This document shows, one piece after another, positions 44,510-47,032 of a stretch of 47,032 nucleotides of DNA. Numbering within the stretch: position 1 is the stretch's first letter; every line of letters starts with the position of its first letter. Position numbers and translations under genes: made by a program. The notes beneath the pieces were generated by a model. The model saw only the letters and a program-made list of their open reading frames with translations, was not told the origin of the DNA and searched no databases. The DNA is taken from NCBI GenBank assembly GCA_913775315.1, contig CAJYIX010000016.1, positions 1-47,032 on the forward strand. The letters run 5' to 3'. The DNA comes from an uncultured Sphingomonas sp. (GTDB lineage Bacteria > Pseudomonadota > Alphaproteobacteria > Sphingomonadales > Sphingomonadaceae).

Positions 44510-46027
44510 ATGCAGTTTCACGTGATCGACCGAGGTACATGGCCGCCCCAAGCGGCCTCCAATTCTGTATATCTGCGGATTGATTACTGGAACGACTATT
44601 CGTTCGTCACATCCTTTGAGGTGATAGCGTTTGACCAAAATGGCAAAAAACACGAGCTGCCGAGTGTTCGTATCGGATTTCCGAAACAAACAATAGATAC
44701 TCCTACCTACAAGAACCTCCCCCGCACGTTTGATCGCGTTCCGCCGGGATTCTTTTCCCTGGGTATTAGCGTAGATTACTATCGAACACTTTTTAGGGAC
44801 TTCGACGTTCATTGGCGAAGAGACTTTCTTGACCGCCTCTGTGATGTAGTTTTTAGGCCTGATGTTCTAGAGAAGGCCAAGGATGAGGAGGTCTTTAAAA
44901 CGTCGTTTCTGCGTTCGGTTTCTCTTACGGAAATCAAAGATCAATATGTCAGTGTTCTTTCCGGGGATGTTTCTCTTACCGACTTCGAGTTTGGGTTCAT
45001 ACTGCCCCAGTCACCGAGTTTTGCCGGGTTTGACCTAACATTCGAGGTTAAGGCCAATTCGCTTCCGAGCTCTAATATGCATGCTCTAATCGGAAGAAAT
45101 GGGGTCGGAAAGACTACTTTGTTAAATTCAATGGTTCGTGCGATAGTCGAGCCGGACGAAACCCGCGCGCACTTTTATACTCCATCCGGTTTTGGTAATC
45201 TAGTTCTGCCACAAGATTACTTTTCGAGTATTGTCTCGGTCGCATATAGCGCATTCGACCCATTCGACCTTCCCGCTGAAGACGAGCGCGGCCGTTACTC
45301 GTATATTGGGATGACCGATTATTCTGAAGGTGATGACGGGGCTATAATTAAGTCGCAACGCCAGATTATCAACGAATTTGTAGCCGCCCTGGAGATTTGC
45401 CTTAGCGACGAGGCGCGAAAGAATAGATGGCTTACAACGATCACTATTTTGCAAAGTGACGACAACTTTGCCGATATGAATCTTTCAGCGCTTGTTGATC
45501 TGCCTATCGCCGAGCGCGAAGCTGTTGCGCGAAGGCTCTTTATCAAAATGAGCTCGGGTCATTCTGTCGTTATCTTAACTATGACGCAGTTGGTAGCAAG
45601 ATTACAGGAGAGAACGCTGGTTCTTATTGATGAGCCTGAGAGCCATCTGCACCCTCCACTACTGTCTGCTATGATAAGAAGTTTAAGCCAACTTCTGCAC
45701 TCTAGAAACGCGGTCGCGATAATCGCGACTCATTCGCCGGTGGTCCTTCAAGAAGTGCCCCGGTCATGTGTTTGGAAGGTGTTCAGGTCAAAGCTGGCTT
45801 CCAAGAAGAAGCGTCCAGATACCGAGACTTTTGGAGAGAATGTAGGGACGCTTACTCGAGAGGCGTTTGGCCTTGAGGTTGAGCGCTCGGGATTTCACAC
45901 AGTACTTGCGGAAATGGTAGAGTTAGGCGGTTCATATGACGACATCATACGTAGACTTGGGGGATCGCTTGGCAATGAGGCCAAAGGAATACTCCGTGCC
46001 CTGGTCATAAATCGCGATGAGAACTGA
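44510..46027 (+). CDS. ABC/AAA-type ATPase of a candidate two-gene defence module
   Basis: 505 aa from ATG 44510, with AGGAA 9 nt upstream; a TTG 15 codons earlier is rejected. Residues 1-about 170 match nothing I recognise. The ATPase core has Walker A GRNGVGKTT (195-203), an MSSGH signature-like segment (347-351), Walker B LVLIDEPESHLHPP with Asp374-Glu375, and an H-loop IATHSPVV with His408. This is the SMC/RecF-like single-subunit ATPase class that includes PtuA of Septu and OLD-family proteins. No nuclease domain such as Toprim is visible. The gene is AT-richer than the core. It sits 5 bp before an HNH gene, so it probably controls that nuclease. Confidence 0.82.
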   Translation: MQFHVIDRGTWPPQAASNSVYLRIDYWNDYSFVTSFEVIAFDQNGKKHELPSVRIGFPKQTIDTPTYKNLPRTFDRVPPGFFSLGISVDYYRTLFRDFDVHWRRDFLDRLCDVVFRPDVLEKAKDEEVFKTSFLRSVSLTEIKDQYVSVLSGDVSLTDFEFGFILPQSPSFAGFDLTFEVKANSLPSSNMHALIGRNGVGKTTLLNSMVRAIVEPDETRAHFYTPSGFGNLVLPQDYFSSIVSVAYSAFDPFDLPAEDERGRYSYIGMTDYSEGDDGAIIKSQRQIINEFVAALEICLSDEARKNRWLTTITILQSDDNFADMNLSALVDLPIAEREAVARRLFIKMSSGHSVVILTMTQLVARLQERTLVLIDEPESHLHPPLLSAMIRSLSQLLHSRNAVAIIATHSPVVLQEVPRSCVWKVFRSKLASKKKRPDTETFGENVGTLTREAFGLEVERSGFHTVLAEMVELGGSYDDIIRRLGGSLGNEAKGILRALVINRDEN

Positions 46028-46032
46028 GTAGG

Positions 46033-46911
46033 ATGCGGAAGCTTGATTTGCCTGCTTATGGCGTCCTCGACCTCTACGATGCTGCAACGAGAGAGATAAC
46101 TGATCCCGCCCTGAGAGCAAAGTTCGCTGCAAATAGAAGTGAAATTGAGCCTGCTTTCAATGCTTACTATGGCGTATCATCCGGTGCGACATGGCACAAT
46201 CTGCCGCGGGCCCTTTGGGGGCAGGAGCATCAACTCGTCGTGGGCCAGCTCACTAAAGGTGAGCTTAACTCTCTATACAGCACCTGGGTCGTCAAAACCG
46301 CTGGTGACGCTAGACGCATATATGACGCGATCAAAATCTCCTCCGGTGGGGAATGCCCTTATTGCGGTGGCGTATCCGACATGGGCGAAGAGGGGGAGCT
46401 TGGGACTTTAGACCACTTTCTACCCAAAGCGTACTTTCCTACTTATTCAACCCATCCGTTCAACCTCGTCCCGGCTTGCGCGGTCTGCAACAAGGGAATG
46501 CATAGTAGTTTCCCTGTCGCACCAGATAAGCAGCCTTTGCATCCCTACATGGATGCAGACATGTTCTTCTCGGAGCAATGGGCTCGAGCCGTGGTTCGGG
46601 AAGGTGTTCCGGTCGTAGTGGATTTTGATGTTGACGCGCCCAACCACTGGAATGCTGTCGCTCGAGGGCGGATTATCCAGCACTTCTCTAGCTGCAATCT
46701 CCGGAAGCGATATCGTTCTCGAGTATCGCAGGAGGTTATCCCGTTAATCGATCAGAGGAATACCTCACTCCGAGACCTTAGTGTAGATCAATTCCGCGCG
46801 CATCTCGCGGTGGTATCCGTGCAGCAATCTTTACCCATCAACGGCTGGAAGCGAACCCTTTATAGGGCCTTAGCTGCGTCGGATTGGTTTTGCAGTTACG
46901 ATTTCACCTAG
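46033..46911 (+). CDS. HNH endonuclease of a candidate two-gene defence module
   Basis: 292 aa. The HNH core has CPYC (Cys108, Cys111), the catalytic DH pair (Asp127-His128, in TLDHFLPK), the Asn in FNLVPAC (Asn144), and CAVCN (Cys149, Cys152, Asn153). The N-terminal 100 and C-terminal 130 residues are helical and unrecognised. PtuB of Septu is likewise an HNH nuclease beside an ATPase, but this protein is longer and the family link is not shown. The stop is TAG 46909-46911, whose G is the first base of an adjoining IS element: an in-frame IS insertion may have set the present C-terminus. Translation is probably coupled to the ATPase. Confidence 0.8.
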   Translation: MRKLDLPAYGVLDLYDAATREITDPALRAKFAANRSEIEPAFNAYYGVSSGATWHNLPRALWGQEHQLVVGQLTKGELNSLYSTWVVKTAGDARRIYDAIKISSGGECPYCGGVSDMGEEGELGTLDHFLPKAYFPTYSTHPFNLVPACAVCNKGMHSSFPVAPDKQPLHPYMDADMFFSEQWARAVVREGVPVVVDFDVDAPNHWNAVARGRIIQHFSSCNLRKRYRSRVSQEVIPLIDQRNTSLRDLSVDQFRAHLAVVSVQQSLPINGWKRTLYRALAASDWFCSYDFT

Positions 46912-47032
46912 GGTCAGGACTCGTTGATCACAGCCAGAAGATGATGGTGGCAGCGAGGGCGACGGCGGAGAAGAAGGCGTTTGGGCACCGATCGTAGCGG
47001 GTGGCGACACGGCGCCAGTCCTTCAGACGGCC
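46911..47032 (-). mobile_element. Right-hand IS5-family element, end and partial body
   Basis: The left boundary of the IS is taken as GGGTCAGGACTCG at 46911, immediately after CTA, matching the TA/CTAG-type targets of IS5-family elements. A partial transposase on the minus strand runs to the window edge, so the far inverted repeat is not visible. Confidence 0.65.
46928..47032 (-). CDS. IS5-family transposase, C-terminal fragment (cut by window edge)
   Basis: The minus strand reads GRLKDWRRVATRYDRCPNAF then FSAVALAATIIFWL and a TGA stop (46928-46930). This is the conserved C-terminus of IS5/IS427-group DDE transposases, with the K-R-x-R-Y-D-R segment including the family's YREK-like region downstream of the Glu. 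The rest of the gene is beyond 47032, so intactness is unknown. Confidence 0.8.
   Translation of the reverse strand, partial: GRLKDWRRVATRYDRCPNAFFSAVALAATIIFWL

Noticed and set aside
46976-46994. Short similarity to the tRNA-Leu 3' end near the right edge (TTTGGGCACC)
   Set aside because: It matches over only a few bases and lies inside the transposase coding sequence, so it is not an attachment site.
1-47032. CRISPR arrays
   Set aside because: No regularly spaced direct repeats were seen; the only clear repeats are the palindromes at 22603-22753 and the integrase motifs.

Overview
The window is high-GC chromosomal DNA from an alphaproteobacterium, most probably a sphingomonad (Sphingomonas or a close relative). 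The support is protein-level resemblance: a homoserine kinase of the APH-fold type next to ispH and rnhA, a TonB-dependent receptor, an hflK-hflC-degP cluster, a Tad pilus locus and a gltD-gltB pair. A sampled core line is 40/60 G+C (2941-3000), whereas a sampled line in the right-hand accessory region is 25/60 (45181-45240).

Layout. 73-1431 (-) encodes a soluble chemoreceptor-like protein. 1618-4218 (+) is sdhC-sdhD-sdhA, closed by a strong terminator without sdhB. 4434-6746 is a TonB-dependent receptor, followed by a ClpP-like serine hydrolase and a convergent lipoprotein. 8415-10836 (+) is ispH-thrB-rnhA. 10833-14762 (-) is a run of an alpha/beta hydrolase, a DAO-type FAD oxidoreductase, a DUF1508 protein, a DUF6356-like protein and a second FAD/NAD(P) protein. 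14811-21980 (+) is a Tad/Flp pilus operon (cpaA-cpaB-cpaC-cpaD-cpaE-tadB-tadC) that lacks the motor ATPase gene cpaF and the pilin gene. After an HhH-domain membrane protein and REP-like palindromes come, on the minus strand, a HerA/DUF853 ATPase, a DegP-type protease and hflC/hflK. Mrp and a CoA-binding protein follow on the plus strand. 29641-34223 (-) holds two tiny hydrophobic ORFs behind a sigma-54-like promoter, a diguanylate cyclase, a periplasmic peroxiredoxin, outer-membrane phospholipase A, a YbhB protein and an FzlA-like GST-fold protein. 34268-34825 (+) is a YdjM-like membrane protein. 34829-40837 (-) is gltD-gltB, followed by uppP and an NDUFA9-like reductase.

The right end is an accessory island. 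A complete tRNA-Leu(CAG) gene (42938-43024) is followed by a P4-type tyrosine integrase (43188-44384). Next is an AT-richer two-gene module: an ABC/AAA ATPase with an uncharacterised N-terminal region (44510-46027) and an HNH endonuclease (46033-46911). The pair resembles the PtuA/PtuB arrangement of Septu anti-phage systems but cannot be assigned to a named type from the sequence alone; it is the best candidate for a poorly described system here. The HNH stop codon is completed by the first base of an IS5-family element whose transposase 3' end runs off the window.

Jointly, the core genes cover respiration (sdh), ammonia assimilation (gltBD), isoprenoid and threonine synthesis, envelope quality control (HflKC, DegP, UppP, PldA) and surface attachment (Tad). 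The tRNA-borne island is an acquired probable defence locus.
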